Positions 33,651 through 45,437 of a stretch of 64,000 nucleotides of DNA are shown here, piece after piece; position 1 is the first letter of the stretch; each line of letters begins with the position of its first letter. A program made the translations under genes and the position numbers. The DNA comes from Nannobrachium achirus (taxonomy: Eukaryota > Chordata > Actinopteri > Myctophiformes > Myctophidae). The DNA lies in the NCBI GenBank assembly GCA_963921795.1, contig OY997656.1, positions 57,738,827 through 57,802,826 of the forward strand, written 5' to 3'. Below the pieces are notes generated by a model that saw only the letters and a program-made list of their open reading frames with translations, was not told where the DNA came from and searched no databases.

Positions 33651-34848
33651 GTACAGTTCTCTGCAAGTCATATTGTCCATTCTCCCATTTTAGTCCCTCG
33701 GTTACCACAGATGCCACCATCTGTGGCCTGGGTCTGGGGACCCCTGGGGGTCCCCAGACCCCACTTTGAGAACCAGTGCCCTAAAGACTTTAGATTGGTT
33801 CTGCAATATAGTGGTTGTTGTTCTTTTTAAAGCTCTGAATTGTTGGAAGGCGAGGTCGGACCGAAAAGAAAGCGGTCAAAATGAGCTTCAAGCTACTGTA
33901 ACAATACATATTAACAGCGATACGATACGCATGATTTAAAATCATAGAGTAACTATTTCGCTTTTTTATCTGTGTGAAACGAGTGGAGTGTGCATTGTGG
34001 GTTTGTTAAGGGACAAAAATATTATTATGGATATAAATAAGTAAACACAATGATTCTCTGGTAAATACATACAGTATATTTGCACACATATTGACAAACC
34101 CGCATCTTGACATGAACACACAGATTAGCCTACAGACATTTATCAAAACCAAATGTAGCGATATGTAAAATGGCTAAATACAGCGCGCAAATGATTCAAT
34201 CGATTATTTGCATTGCAAAACGATTCCATACGATACAAAGTCAAACGATACGATATTCTACAGTACATTTACATTAGAATGTAATATTGGCCTGTACATT
34301 TACATTAGAATGTAATATTGGCCTGTACATTTACATTAGAATATTCATGTTGGCGTTAGCCATTCCTTCCTCCTACAGTATAATCAATAACGTTAAACCA
34401 CCAACAGAACGTTTGACAGCCCTTAACTGTAAGTATTGGCTAATGCCGTCTTCTTTAACAAGAGAAAGGAAGATCTGGGGTAAATGTAAATATGATACTT
34501 TTAAAGAGGTTTTTGGGGGCCGTTCGTGGAATGTGTTGAGCAACATGATGTGGGTGGTTTATTGGCTAATGAGGCAAGCTGGGAGGGAGTGGGACGGTGT
34601 TTTTTGTTTTCCTGCAGAATAGAGGCTGATGGATGTTCCATGATGGATGGTGCTATAAGACCTTTTAGATAGATACCATGTGCTACGTGCATGCATAGTG
34701 TGTCTGTTAATTAATTTGACACATACACCAATAGGCCTACCTAACTTCAAGCCGCCTTCGTCGATATGTAGGCCTATATACCTTGCATGTCGATACCTCG
34801 ATATCGATACATTTTCGAGCCTTAGCAGGTAGCGATAGATAGATACCG

Positions 34849-34894
<46 letters not shown>

Positions 34895-35371
34895 TAAAAA
34901 ATGAAATCTGTGTTCTAGATCTATACATTCTGTGTTCTAGATCTATACTTTCTATGTGCTTTAGTTCTATATTTTTATGAATTCTGAATTCTGAATGATT
35001 TTATCTGGAGGGCCAAATTGTCATGTGAAGCTTGACCAATCCTCAATTCTGCATGCACGGGACATGTACGGGACAGACAAAGCCTGTTCATTCTGGACTG
35101 GAATGACCATATATGGACATACGGGACACACAAAGCCACTCCTTGGAAGCGGCTTTCACCTCTTAAAAAATCACAACATATATTACACAAACTCAATACA
35201 CACAGATCCCATAATGAGTCGTTTTTATTTCCTTGAGTGATTGTGAGGGATATTGACAGTTTTTTTTTCTTTAATTTTTTTGTGTGTTTATATTGTCTTT
35301 TAGACAGTGGTGATCCCCTTCAAAACACCCTTAAAGGAAACCATATAAAGAGGCATAAAAGGCGCCTTTAG
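33651..35371. other. Intergenic DNA with small repeats
   Basis: There are three 29-bp units GTACATTTACATTAGAATGT AATATTGGC at 34262-34345 and a GATA run at 34845-34892. An ACGATACGATA-rich region at 33900-34255 is probably a decayed hAT-like element. No gene was seen. Confidence 0.5.
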
Positions 35372-35487
<116 letters not shown>

Positions 35488-35762
35488 AGAGGATGAAGTT
35501 TGCATGACCTCACCAGGGCCACTCCCACTCCTTGCCGTTAATGCGTTGACCAGTGTTTCCAAATGACCACCAAACAGGCGGGATGGGCCATCTATCTGCT
35601 ATTTTGTATTTTCCATATTTGTCGTAACTACGAAGTAGGCAATGAGTGGACGAGCGCTTTGCCACGTTCCTGCCTGGTCACAGTGTGACGACAATTCACT
35701 GAATGAAAAGTATCTTACTCACCACACTGAGTGAGATTCATTCAGTCTCTGTGTGGAGAGTT

Positions 35763-36592
35763 CAGGGGCGTCAATTGGGTGTGGCAGGGGTATGCAGCTA
35801 CCATACCCTGGGTCCAGGGGGGGAAATAAAAGTTACTTTTAAATATAAATCCATGAATGTCTCTTTGTCTATCTGCGCTGGTTATTATGTTGTTAAATTA
35901 CAGTAAAATAACTACAAATGCAAAATGTAACAAAATGGTCACTTTAACAAGGTATTATAATTATATTCTCGGTCCACACTTGTATTCTCCCCATCTTAAC
36001 AGAAAGGTATATTCCCAGGTTCCGCAGGTCAGCTGCACAGGTGCAATGCATTGTTGTTAATTGTGGCACGTTTACTAACATGCCAAGTTTGGCAACAGTC
36101 CGCCATTCCGAAACACCGCTATTCCGAAGCAGGGTTAGGGTTAGGTTTAGGGTTAGGGTTAGGGTTAGGGGTAGGGTTAGGGGTAGGGTTAGGGTTAGTT
36201 AGGGTTAGGGTTAGGGTTAGGGTAAGGGTTAGGGTTAGGGTTAGGGTTAGGGTTAGGGGTAGGGTTAGGGTTAGAAGTCAACGTTCGGAATAGCGGTGTT
36301 TCGGAATGGCGGGGTGTAACCGCCAAGTTTAGCTGCACTTGAACAACCATTCCAGGCTGCCAAATCCAGCCCAAGAAACCTGTGTAAAAAACTGTCAAAA
36401 CTTGTTTCTTTTTTTCAGACATTGTGAAAATAGCCGATCTACATACTCACAACGCCTCGCGCTGCGAGGCGTTGTGAGCATGTAGATCTGCTATTTTCAC
36501 AATAGAACCGTGTTATACAAAATGTAATGCCTCTTTTCCATGAGGACTCCCATCTTTGCCATACCCTAGCTTTTGCTGAACTGACGCCACTG
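35763..36592. mobile_element. CAGTGGCGTCA-type hAT-like element carrying a nested TTAGGG element
   Basis: It is in inverse orientation relative to 13179-13651, with ends CAGGGGCGTCAATTGGG and CTGAACTGACGCCACTG. Target duplication is GGAGAGTT (35755-35762) and GGTGAGTT (36593-36600). It contains the nested element 36091-36321 and the palindrome 36421-36504. The stretch CAATAGAACCGTGTTATACA beside the palindrome is shared with the otherwise unrelated CAGTGGTTCTCAACC family. Confidence 0.85.
36091..36321. mobile_element. TTAGGG-bearing inverted-repeat element, copy 2, nested
   Basis: The sequence is almost identical to 21068-21292. The flanking duplication GCCAAGTTT (36082-36090 and 36322-36330) is single in the related transposon at 13179-13651, which gives an apparent pre-insertion allele. 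Confidence 0.9.
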
Positions 36593-37199
36593 GGTGAGTT
36601 GAGTAAGCCTCTGTTCTAATGAATAATGACTCAACACATTCCTGCAGGGCAGCTACATTATTTATTTCCGGAACTGCTGACCATGACACAGCAAACAGAA
36701 CAACCTGTGACCGTGGTGTGACGAAAGCATTTACACAGAAAAAGATCATAATAATAAAACTAGTCAAATATATGACTGATTCATCTTGATCTCATGACCC
36801 GCTAGATAATGTGTACCATGTTAGTAATAGCAAAAAAAGAAGAAGAAAAAAAAATCCAGTCTGGCATAAATAGCCTATGTACAACCTATGTGATTATGGG
36901 CCAAAATGTGAAATGGGCTGTTATAGCGCTAACCATGAGGCCAATTTAAAAAATAAAATAAAACTAGTATCACAGCCGCCTCTACTGGGTTCATTCACTT
37001 CAATGTAAATGCCAATCTCAGCCAATCAGGATGGAATATGGACAAATCAGACAGATCCATGTCGATCCCATGACTGTAGAGATACTGTCTACCGATGTAG
37101 TCAGGGAACATTTGCAGAATACCTGTCAAATCTGGGAATAAATTCCTTACCAAACAATTTCTTCACCAATGTGTTTGTAAAGGTGTCTAGTAACATATC
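36593..37199. other. Intergenic DNA, nothing recognised
   Basis: AT-rich with short A-rich tracts; no supported feature. Confidence 0.5.
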
Positions 37200-37630
37200 T
37201 AACAAAGATTGAAATTCAACATCCCTAGCAAAATGTTTGACAGCTAGGGTAATTCTGGGTCTCATTCACTTACTATACACTGTACTATAAGGGAAAAAAT
37301 CACTCCCCAAAGGGGAGGGGTCTAACTAGGTGTTTTTAATTATTCTGAATCCATTGCAAGCATTTGTTTTGCACGAAAAACATTCCTTGGGCCAAAAATG
37401 GACACAATGGACTTGTGAAAAGTGATGACTCATCACTAAACCATCGTTTTTTTTTCATCTGATTTTGGCCCAATGAATGTTTTTCGTGCAAAACAAATGC
37501 TTGCAATGGATTCAGAATAATGAAAAACACCTAGTTAGACCCCAAACATGCTACTTAAAGCATATTTTTGGGAGTGATTTTTTCCCTTATAGTACAGTGT
37601 AGCCTATAGTAAGTGAATGAGACCAAGGAC
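37200..37630. mobile_element. Foldback element, copy 2
   Basis: Long imperfect arms run from CTTACTATACACTGTACTAT to ATAGTACAGTGTAGCCTATAG. Inner blocks are GCATTTGTTTTGCACGAAAA and TTTTCGTGCAAAACAAATGC, with TGATGACTCATCACTA near the centre. Same family as 19590-19950. Confidence 0.82.
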
Positions 37631-37745
37631 TTAGGGCCTACCTAATAAACTCCTTGATGCAGAGTAGTTTTGCTTTTGAAAAATTAGTTTGGTATATGCA
37701 TATTTTAGTCCAACTCGTAGCGACTGGAAAGACTACACTATAGGC

Positions 37746-38174
37746 CAGGGGTCTTCAACGTTTTCAGGCCGGGGACCCCCAAACTGATGGGGAGATGGAG
37801 CAGGGACCCCCTACCACCTCGTAGGATGGGGGGGTCGGGGCTACGACATATTTTTTATTTTAAACATGTACAAGTTACAGCGAGCAGGGTGGGCCGTACC
37901 ACTACAATTTCTAAACATACTACTTATTAACTGAGAACCAATGTCAATAATATCAACAATCTGTCAATTGCATAGTAATCATGTATTCAAGCTATTCAAA
38001 ATGGATAGAATCATGATTTATTTGTAACATAAATGTGAAAAATGGCAAAAAAAAAAAAAAAAAAAAGATTTGAAATCTTTTTTTTTTTTTTTTTTTTAGC
38101 AGTAATTTTGCGGACCCCCTGCAGTACCTCCGCGGACCCCCTAGGGGTCGCGGACCCCCTGTTGAAGACCCCTG
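37746..38174. mobile_element. hAT-like element with exact TSD and A/T hairpin core
   Basis: The termini are CAGGGGTCTTCAACG and TGTTGAAGACCCCTG. Exact TSD CTATAGGC is at 37738-37745 and 38175-38182. The central palindrome is poly-A, GATTTGAAATC, poly-T (about 38048-38098). Confidence 0.9.
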
Positions 38175-38354
38175 CTATAGGCTACTAGAGCATTTTAATA
38201 GGGATTGGGGAAACAAACGGAGGGAACCAAATCAAAGCGACGCTGCTTCTTCTAGTGGTTTCCTCGTTGGGCGGAAACCAAACGGCCTCTCGTTGGGCGG
38301 AAACCAAACGGCCTGTTGTGAACGAACACCAGGTTTCCCCCAGAAAGCCTGGTA

Positions 38355-38530
38355 GGCAATAGGATTGGTTGTAGCTCTTTTAAGTTTACTTAATGAGTTA
38401 GAGTAAAGATAATTGGGCATCGGGATCTTTAAAGAACCTGATTCAATGTTTCTCCAACTAGGAGACCCCTCCTCTGTATAGTAGAACATTATAGTTCTCA
38501 GCTGTGCTGCCCAATAGTACCACAGCATAT
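38355..38530 (-). pseudogene. Inverted 5' segment of an L1-like ORF2
   Basis: Minus-strand translation gives LWYYWAAQLRTIMFY, then PSWRNIES and LSKLKRATTNPIA, which fit the part of fish L1-group ORF2 just upstream of the segment encoded on the plus strand next door. An inverted 5' piece directly beside a plus-strand 3' piece is the signature of twin-priming during L1 insertion. Confidence 0.7.
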
Positions 38531-38534
38531 TGGG

Positions 38535-39567
38535 GCATTTTAGACATGATTAAGGTCTGGAAAGATGTTCGGAAATATTTGTGCGATATCATCCCCATTT
38601 CTCGCTTGAGCCCGATTTGGGGGAATGACGCATTTGTCCCGGGTAGGGCGGATGGAGGTTTTAAGCTTTGGGCTGGAAAAGGAAGCAAACAACTAAAAGA
38701 TGTTTTTGGCAAAAATAAGACTCTGCTCTCATTTGAAGAACTTATGGCTAAATGTAATATTCCTAGAACACACCTGTTTAAATTTTTCCAACTCAGGGAC
38801 TTTATAAGGTTAAACAAGCACAGTCTCTGACGATTCCTCCTCTGTCGATAATAGAAAGAGCTCTCATCAGGAATCCCTTTGAAAGGGGCATCATATCTGG
38901 GTTTTATACCCTCCTGGTGGACTTCTCGCCTGAAACATCTGAATCTAGATTTAATGCCTGGAACTCTGATTTACAAGGGGAACTGACAATGGATGAGTTT
39001 AACACAGCCTGTGAGGAGGCCCAAGCACAGACTAGTAATACTTGTTTAAAACTGCTGCAATATAATTGGTTGATGAGGGTGTACATCACACCAGAAAAAA
39101 TGAACAAATTTAATTCTAATATCCCGGACACTTGTATCAGATGTAACGATGATAAAGGCACTCTGTTCCATTGTTTGTGGGCATGACCAAGAATAAAGGA
39201 TTTTTGGGAGGAGGTTAGAAAGGAGCTACAACGGATAGGCCTACTACTTATTAACATTGAGCTAGATCCAAAACTCTTCTTATTAGGCCTTTACCCGATC
39301 GGCCATTGGATAAAAAACAACGAGATAAAATCTCTGGATTTTCGGTTCCTACAAGCCAAAAGGGTTATCGCCCTTTCATGGAAAAAGACAGGGAAACCTA
39401 GCATCGCTCAGTGGTTTAGGGAACTGTCTTTGTGCCTTCCATTGGAAAGAATCACATACACTTTCAAAAACAAACAAGAGCTGTTTGAGAAAATATGGGG
39501 GAACTTTATTCAGTATATAAAGGGCAATGACCTTTCCCACTTGATGGAGGAATCGGAGGTGCCCTGA
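38535..39567 (+). pseudogene. L1-like LINE ORF2 C-terminal remnant
   Basis: The plus-strand segment reads KVWKDVRKYL, SPIWGNDAFVPGRADGGF and LLSFEELMAKCNIP, then after a frameshift near 38810, QSLTIPPLSIIERALI and TLLVDFSPE. A CCHC-like C-terminal motif follows (DTCIRCNDDKGTLFHCLWA), in which the expected final Cys codon is TGA at 39184-39186. Reading continues through PRIKDFWEEVRKEL to a stop at 39565-39567. The order matches the C-terminal third of L1/Tx1-group ORF2, downstream of the reverse transcriptase. With a frameshift and a nonsense codon it is inactive. No poly-A tail follows the stop; instead it runs into hAT-like sequence. Confidence 0.8.
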
Positions 39568-39900
39568 CGAGCACTAAGAGTTGATGCATTACATTTTGTA
39601 TAACACGGTTCTATTGTGAAAATAGCAGATCTACATGCTCACAACGCCTTCACAATTTCTGCCTCTAATATTTGACAATTTGGCCAATCTTTAATTTGTC
39701 ATTTTAGAGGTAGGCTTATTAAAAAGTCCTTAAATTGTCACTTTAGAAATGTTCAGATACCCTCTATAGTGTATAGAGTCTATAAACTTAAACTTTATGT
39801 TGGTTTGTTTACTTTTGAGAGAGAAAAAAAACAATGTTTCACATTAAGTTGGGGAGAGTCTGGGGACCCCCGGCCCCTGGGGGGTCCCCAGAAAAAAAGA
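39568..39900 (-). mobile_element. CAGTGGTTCTCAACC-family remnant joined to the L1 end
   Basis: In inverse orientation it contains GACGAGCACTAAGAGTTG, TTGTATAACACGGTTCTATT, one palindrome arm (39614-39655), GTCATTTTAGAGGTA and GGGGGTCCCCAG, matching the interior and left side of 43086-43474. The terminus beyond GACGAGCAC is replaced by the L1 coding end. Confidence 0.75.
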
Positions 39901-39924
39901 AAAACTTCACCAACTCTATGACGC

Positions 39925-40556
39925 TATAATGACGTAATTTACGTGCGACACAAACTTCTTCTTCTCCTCTCCTTCATGATCGTCCAATGAGCAGCCGTTC
40001 TGCAGGAGGATGGGATGCTGGCTTCTAATCTTCATCCATGAAATAACATCATGAAATAACACCCTACCCTGCTACTACATGAGCAGCACCATGGACTGTC
40101 TGTAGACACCCCGAAAACACCCCGAAAACAACCCGAAAACACCCCAGCAGCAGAGCCCTGCAGCCAGCCAGCCAGCCAGCAGGCTAATGCTAATGCTAAC
40201 ACCAGCAGCCAGCAGCAGCCAGAGGCCGACAGAGGAAGCCTCCATCCGGGCTTCAGAGCACAACAACACCGGGCGGCCCTCCTCCTCCGCTAGGCTAAGA
40301 AGAAGAGGCTTGGTTGGCCCTACCGTTCATTCTCTCTACTGGCCTCTATCAATGTGACAAGGCTCGAAACCCCTGGTCGTTATGTCGCGTTCATAAGAAA
40401 AATAAACTAAAAGATAGTAATATTGTGCAACATAACGGTCACTGAAGAGACACGGACTCTCCGAGGCCGGAGCTAGCTTGTTGTGTTAGCTCGGTGCTAT
40501 AAAGCTAACTAGGCTAGCCTAGCTTTAGAGGCTATAGCGGGGTGTTGTTTGGCACC
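39925..40556 (+). promoter_or_regulatory. Probable promoter and 5' UTR of the zinc-finger gene
   Basis: A CRE-like TGACGTAA (39930-39937) next to an inverse TTACGT, and a CCAAT box (39984-39988), lie about 570 bp upstream of the start codon. The sequence then becomes GC-richer with repeated CAGC and GCTAAC words and upstream ATGs, as in a 5' UTR. The transcription start was not located. Confidence 0.5.
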
Positions 40557-40760
40557 ATGTCGTCCCGGAGAGGAGGCTATGCGGCGGGCATGGAGGCCAA
40601 CGGGGCCTCGGGGAGCAGCGGCAGCTCGGCGGTCCACAACAACAGCAGCACCGGAGGATCCAACAGAAAGCAGAGCATCATCAACACCGCCAACAGGAGC
40701 CAGCAGGACTGCTATGAGCGCAAGATGGACAAGAACACTGCTTACCATGGAGCTAACCAG
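40557..40760 (+). CDS. C2H2 zinc-finger protein, coding exon 1 (with gene overview)
   Basis: The start ATG is in a strong context (GGCACCATGT). Exon 1 encodes 68 residues, Ser-, Gly- and Asn-rich (MSSRRGGYAAGM through YHGANQ), and ends in phase 0 at CAG, with donor GTAGGT. Four exons join in frame (204, 159, 409 and 1025 nt) into 598 residues. The layout is a disordered N-terminus, a helical coiled-coil segment (exons 2-3, about 76-150), a Gly-rich linker with a His run, five classical C2H2 fingers (about 406-538) and an acidic C-terminus. This is the pattern of the large teleost family of nuclear zinc-finger proteins with a short coiled-coil head instead of KRAB; such proteins are presumed DNA-binding regulators. 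I do not recognise the orthologue. The last 30 bases of this exon, with its donor, are the unit of the array that follows. Confidence 0.85.
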
Positions 40761-42680
40761 GTAGGTTAATATGAACATTATAAACATTATTAATATAGTT
40801 TATACTTTATACAAGAACACTGCTTACCATGGAGCTAACCAGGTAGGTTACTATTAATATTAATATTATTAATATAGTTTATACAAGAACACTGCTTACC
40901 ATGGAGCTAACCAGGTATTATTAATATAGTTAATATAGTTTATACAAGAACACTGCTTACCATGGAGCTAACCAGGTATTATTAATATAGTTAATATAGT
41001 TTATACAAGAACACTGCTTACCATGGAGCTAACCAGGTATTATTAATATAGTTAATATAGTTTATACAAGAACACTGCTTACCATGGAGCTAACCAGGTA
41101 TTATTAATATAGTTAATATAGTTTATACAAGAACACTGCTTACCATGGAGCTAACCAGGTATTATTAATATAGTTAATATAGTTTATACAAGAACACTGC
41201 TTACCATGGAGCTAACCAGGTATTATTAATATAGTTAATGTAGTTTATACAAGAACACTGCTTACCATGGAGCTAACCAGGTATTATTAATATAGTTAAT
41301 ATAGTTTATACAAGAACACTGCTTACCATGGAGCTAACCAGGTATTATTAATATAGTTAATATAGTTTATACAAGAACACTGCTTACCATGGAGCTAACC
41401 AGGTATTATTAATATAGTTAATATAGTTTATACAAGAACACTGCTTACCATGGAGCTAACCAGGTATTATTAATATAGTTAATATAGTTTATACAAGAAC
41501 ACTGCTTACCATGGAGCTAACCAGGTATTATTAATATAGTTAATATAGTTTATACAAGAACACTGCTTACCATGGAGCTAACCAGGTATTATTAATATAG
41601 TTAATATAGTGTATACAAGAACACTGCTTACCATGGAGCTAACCAGGTATTATTAATATAGTTAATATAGTTTATACAAGAACACTGCTTACCATGGAGC
41701 TAACCAGGTATTATTAATATAGTTAATATAGTTTATACAAGAACACTGCTTACCATGGAGCTAACCAGGTATTATTAATATAGTTAATATAGTTTATACA
41801 AGAACACTGCTTACCATGGAGCTAACCAGGTATTATTAATATAGTTAATATAGTTTATACAAGAACACTGCTTACCATGGAGCTAACCAGGTATTATTAA
41901 TATAGTTAATATAGTTTATACAAGAACACTGCTTACCATGGAGCTAACCAGGTATTATTAATATAGTTAATATAGTTTATACAAGAACACTGCTTACCAT
42001 GGAGCTAACCAGGTAGGTTAATATGAATATTATTAATATAGTTTATACAAGAACACTGCTTACCATGGAGCTAACCAGGTATTAATATTAATATTATAAA
42101 CATTATTAATATAGTTTATACACTGCTTACCATGGAGCTGGGAACCAGGTAGGTTCATATGAATATTATTGATTTGATTGATTGATTGAAGACTTTATTA
42201 GAAGATTGCATAGGAAAAGGTACAGTTTCATGACGGTACAGTTCACTGGTACACTGTCTACTAAAAGGAGATCCATGAAAAGACTAAGCTTATTTCCACT
42301 GGATAGTTTATACAAGAACACTGCCTTCCATGGAGCTAACCAGGTAGGTTACTATTAATATTAATGTTATTAATATAGTTTATACAAGAACACTGCCTTC
42401 CATGGAGCTAACCAGGTAGGTTACTATTAATATTAATGTTATTAATATAGTTTATACAAGAACACTGCCTTCCATGGAGCTAACCAGGTAGGTTACTATT
42501 AATATTAATGTTATTAATATAGTTAATACAAGAACACTGCTTACCATGGAGCTAACCAGGTAGGTTACTATTAATATAGTTTATATACACCCTACCATGG
42601 AGCTAACCAGGTATTATTAACATTATTAATATAGTTTATATACAGCCTACCATGGAGCTGGGAGCCAGGTAGGTTCATAA
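40761..42680 (+). repeat. 61-bp minisatellite copying the exon 1 end and its 5' splice site, about 29 copies
   Basis: The core unit is ACAAGAACACTGCTTACCAT, GGAGCTAACCAG (exon 1 end), then GTATTATTAATATAGTTAAT, ATAGTTTAT. Period 61 holds from the donor at 40915 to 42013; less regular copies precede and follow. Some copies keep the original GTAGGT donor. Extension of exon 1 past the true donor meets TAA within three codons (GTA GGT TAA). A LINE fragment (42163-42305, minus) has been inserted in the distal part. Confidence 0.95.
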
Positions 42681-42834
42681 TATGAATATTATTAACATTA
42701 TTAATATAGTTTATATTGGACAGCCTGCCATGGAGCTGGGAGCCTGCACATTGGTTAATAATATTAATATAGTTTATAATATAGGCCTACAGCCTACCCT
42801 GCAGCTGCTAACCACCAGGTTGGTTTGGTTATTC

Positions 42835-43080
42835 ATATTACAGGCGGCAGCCGCTCGAAACTGGTAACTTTTAAACCTATCCTCACCTCACCCTCACCCC
42901 TCTATTGTAAATACTTTTAAACCTATCCTCACCTCACCCTCACCCCTCTATTGTAAATACTTTTAAACCTAGCCTCACCTCACCCTCACCCCTCTATTGT
43001 AAATACTTTTTTACACAGTTTTTTTGTTCTTCTGTTTACGAGTGCTTCATTTTTTATTTTTGTTGCTGAAGATATCTATC
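42835..43080 (+). mobile_element. LINE 3' UTR fragment with small tandem repeat
   Basis: TTACAGGCGGCAGCCGCTCG followed by AAACTGGTAA matches the LINE end near 25360-25390. A 47-bp segment CTTTTAAACCTATCCTCACC onward is repeated three times. Confidence 0.65.
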
Positions 43081-43085
43081 TACAC

Positions 43086-43474
43086 CAGTGGTTCTCAACC
43101 TGTGGGTCGGGACCCCCAGGGGGGTCGCCAAATTTTTTGGGGGGTCCCCAGATGATTAGCTTAATGTGAAACATTGTTTTCTCACTCAACAGTAAACAAA
43201 CCAACAAAGTTTAAGTGTATAGAGGGTATCTGCACATTTGTAAAGTGACAATTTATTGACTTTTTAATACCTCTAAAATGACAAATTAGACATTGGCCAA
43301 ATTGTCAAATATTAGAGACTGAAATTGTGAAAATAGCTATTTTCACAATAGAACCGTGTTATACAAAATGTAATTCCTCAACTCTAACTCTTAGTGCTCG
43401 TCAGGGTGGGGGGGGTCCCCAGTTAAAATATTATTATTTTGGGGGTCACGGCCTGAAAAGGTTGAGAACCACTG
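43086..43474. mobile_element. CAGTGGTTCTCAACC-type hAT-like element with exact TSD
   Basis: The ends are CAGTGGTTCTCAACCTGTGG and GGTTGAGAACCACTG. Exact TSD ATCTACAC is at 43078-43085 and 43475-43482. The usual hairpin is collapsed to ATTGTGAAAATAG directly joined to CTATTTTCACAAT (43324-43350). This is the reference copy for the family in this window. Confidence 0.92.
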
Positions 43475-43494
43475 ATCTACACAATGGGTGCATT

Positions 43495-45437
43495 ATAATA
43501 CTGTTATAGAGAAATGAAGCTGGGACCCCCAACACTACTACATCATATCCATTATAATACTGTTATAGAGATAGAGAAATGAAGCTGGGACCCCCAACAC
43601 TACTACATCATATCCATTATAATACTGTTGTAGAGATAGAGAAATGAAGCTGGGACCCCCAACACTACTACATCATATCCATTATAATACTGTTATAGAG
43701 ATAGAGAGATGAAGCTGGGACCCCCAACACTACTACATCATATCCATTATAATACTGTTATAGAGATAGAGAGATGAAGCTGGGACCCCCAACACTACTA
43801 CATCATATCCATTATAATACTGTTGTAGAGATAGAGAAATGAAGCTGGGACCCCCAACACTACTACATCATATCCATTATAATACTGTTGTAGAGATAGA
43901 GAAATGAAGCTGGGACCCCCAGCACTACTACATCATATCCATTATAATACTGTTATAGAGATAGAGAGATGAAGCTGGGACCCCCAACACTACTACATCA
44001 TATCCATTATAATACTGTTATAGAGATAGAGAGATGAAGCTGGGACCCCCAACACTACTACATCATATCCATTATAATACTGTTATAGAGATAGAGAAAT
44101 GAAGCTGGGACCCCCAACACTACTACATCATATCCATTATAATACTGTTATAGAGATAGAGAAATGAAGCTGGGACCCCCAACACTACTACATCATATCC
44201 ATTATAATACTGTTATAGAGATAGAGAAATGAAGCTGGGACCCCCAACACTACTACATCATATCCATTATAATACTGTTATAGAGATAGAGAAATGAAGC
44301 TGGGACCCCCAACACTACTACATCATATCCATTATAATACTGTTATAGAGATAGAGAAATGAAGCTGGGACCCCCAACACTACTACATCATATCCATTAT
44401 AATACTGTTATAGAGATAGAGAAATGAAGCTGGGACCCCCAACACTACTACATCATATCCATTATAATACTGTTGTAGAGATAGAGAAATGAAGCTGGGA
44501 CCCCCAACACTACTACATCATATCCATTATAATACTGTTATAGAGATAGAGAAATGAAGCTGGGACCCCCAACACTACTACATCATATCCATTATAATAC
44601 TGTTGTAGAGATAGAGAAATGAAGCTGGGACCCCCAACACTACTACATCATATCCATTATAATACTGTTGTAGAGATAGAGAAATGAAGCTGGGACCCCC
44701 AACACTACTACATCATATCCATTATAATACTGTTGTAGAGATAGAGAAATGAAGCTGGGACCCCCAACACTACTACATCATATCCATTATAATACTGTTG
44801 TAGAGATAGAGAAATGAAGCTGGGACCCCCAACACTACTACATCATATCCATTATAATACTGTTGTAGAGATAGAGAAATGAAGCTGGGACCCCCAACAC
44901 TACTACATCATATCCATTATAATACTGTTATAGAGATAGAGAAATGAAGCTGGGACCCCCAACACTACTACATCATATCCATTATAATACTGTTATAGAG
45001 ATAGAGAAATGAAGCTGGGACCCCCAACACTACTACATCATATCCATTATAATACTGTTATAGAGATAGAGAAATGAAGCTGGGACCCCCAACACTACTA
45101 CATCATATCCATTATAATACTGTTGTAGAGATAGAGAAATGAAGCTGGGACCCCCAACACTACTACATCATATCCATTATAATACTGTTGTAGAGATAGA
45201 GAAATGAAGCTGGGACCCCCAACACTACTACATCATATCCATTATAATACTGTTGTAGAGATAGAGAAATGAAGCTGGGACCCCCAACACTACTACATCA
45301 TAACCATTATAATACTGTTATAGAGATAGAGAAATGAAGCTGGGACCCCCAACACTACTACATCATATGCATTATAATACTGTTGTAGAGATAGAGAAAT
45401 GAAGCTGGGACCCCCAACACTACTACATCATATCCAT
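43495..45437. repeat. 65-bp minisatellite, about 30 units (intron 1)
   Basis: The unit is TGTTATAGAGATAGAGAAAT, GAAGCTGGGACCCCCAACAC, TACTACATCATATCCATTAT, then AATAC, with rare TTGTAGAG and GAGAGATG variants. It starts about 20 bp after the hAT-like element 43086-43474. Confidence 0.96.
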
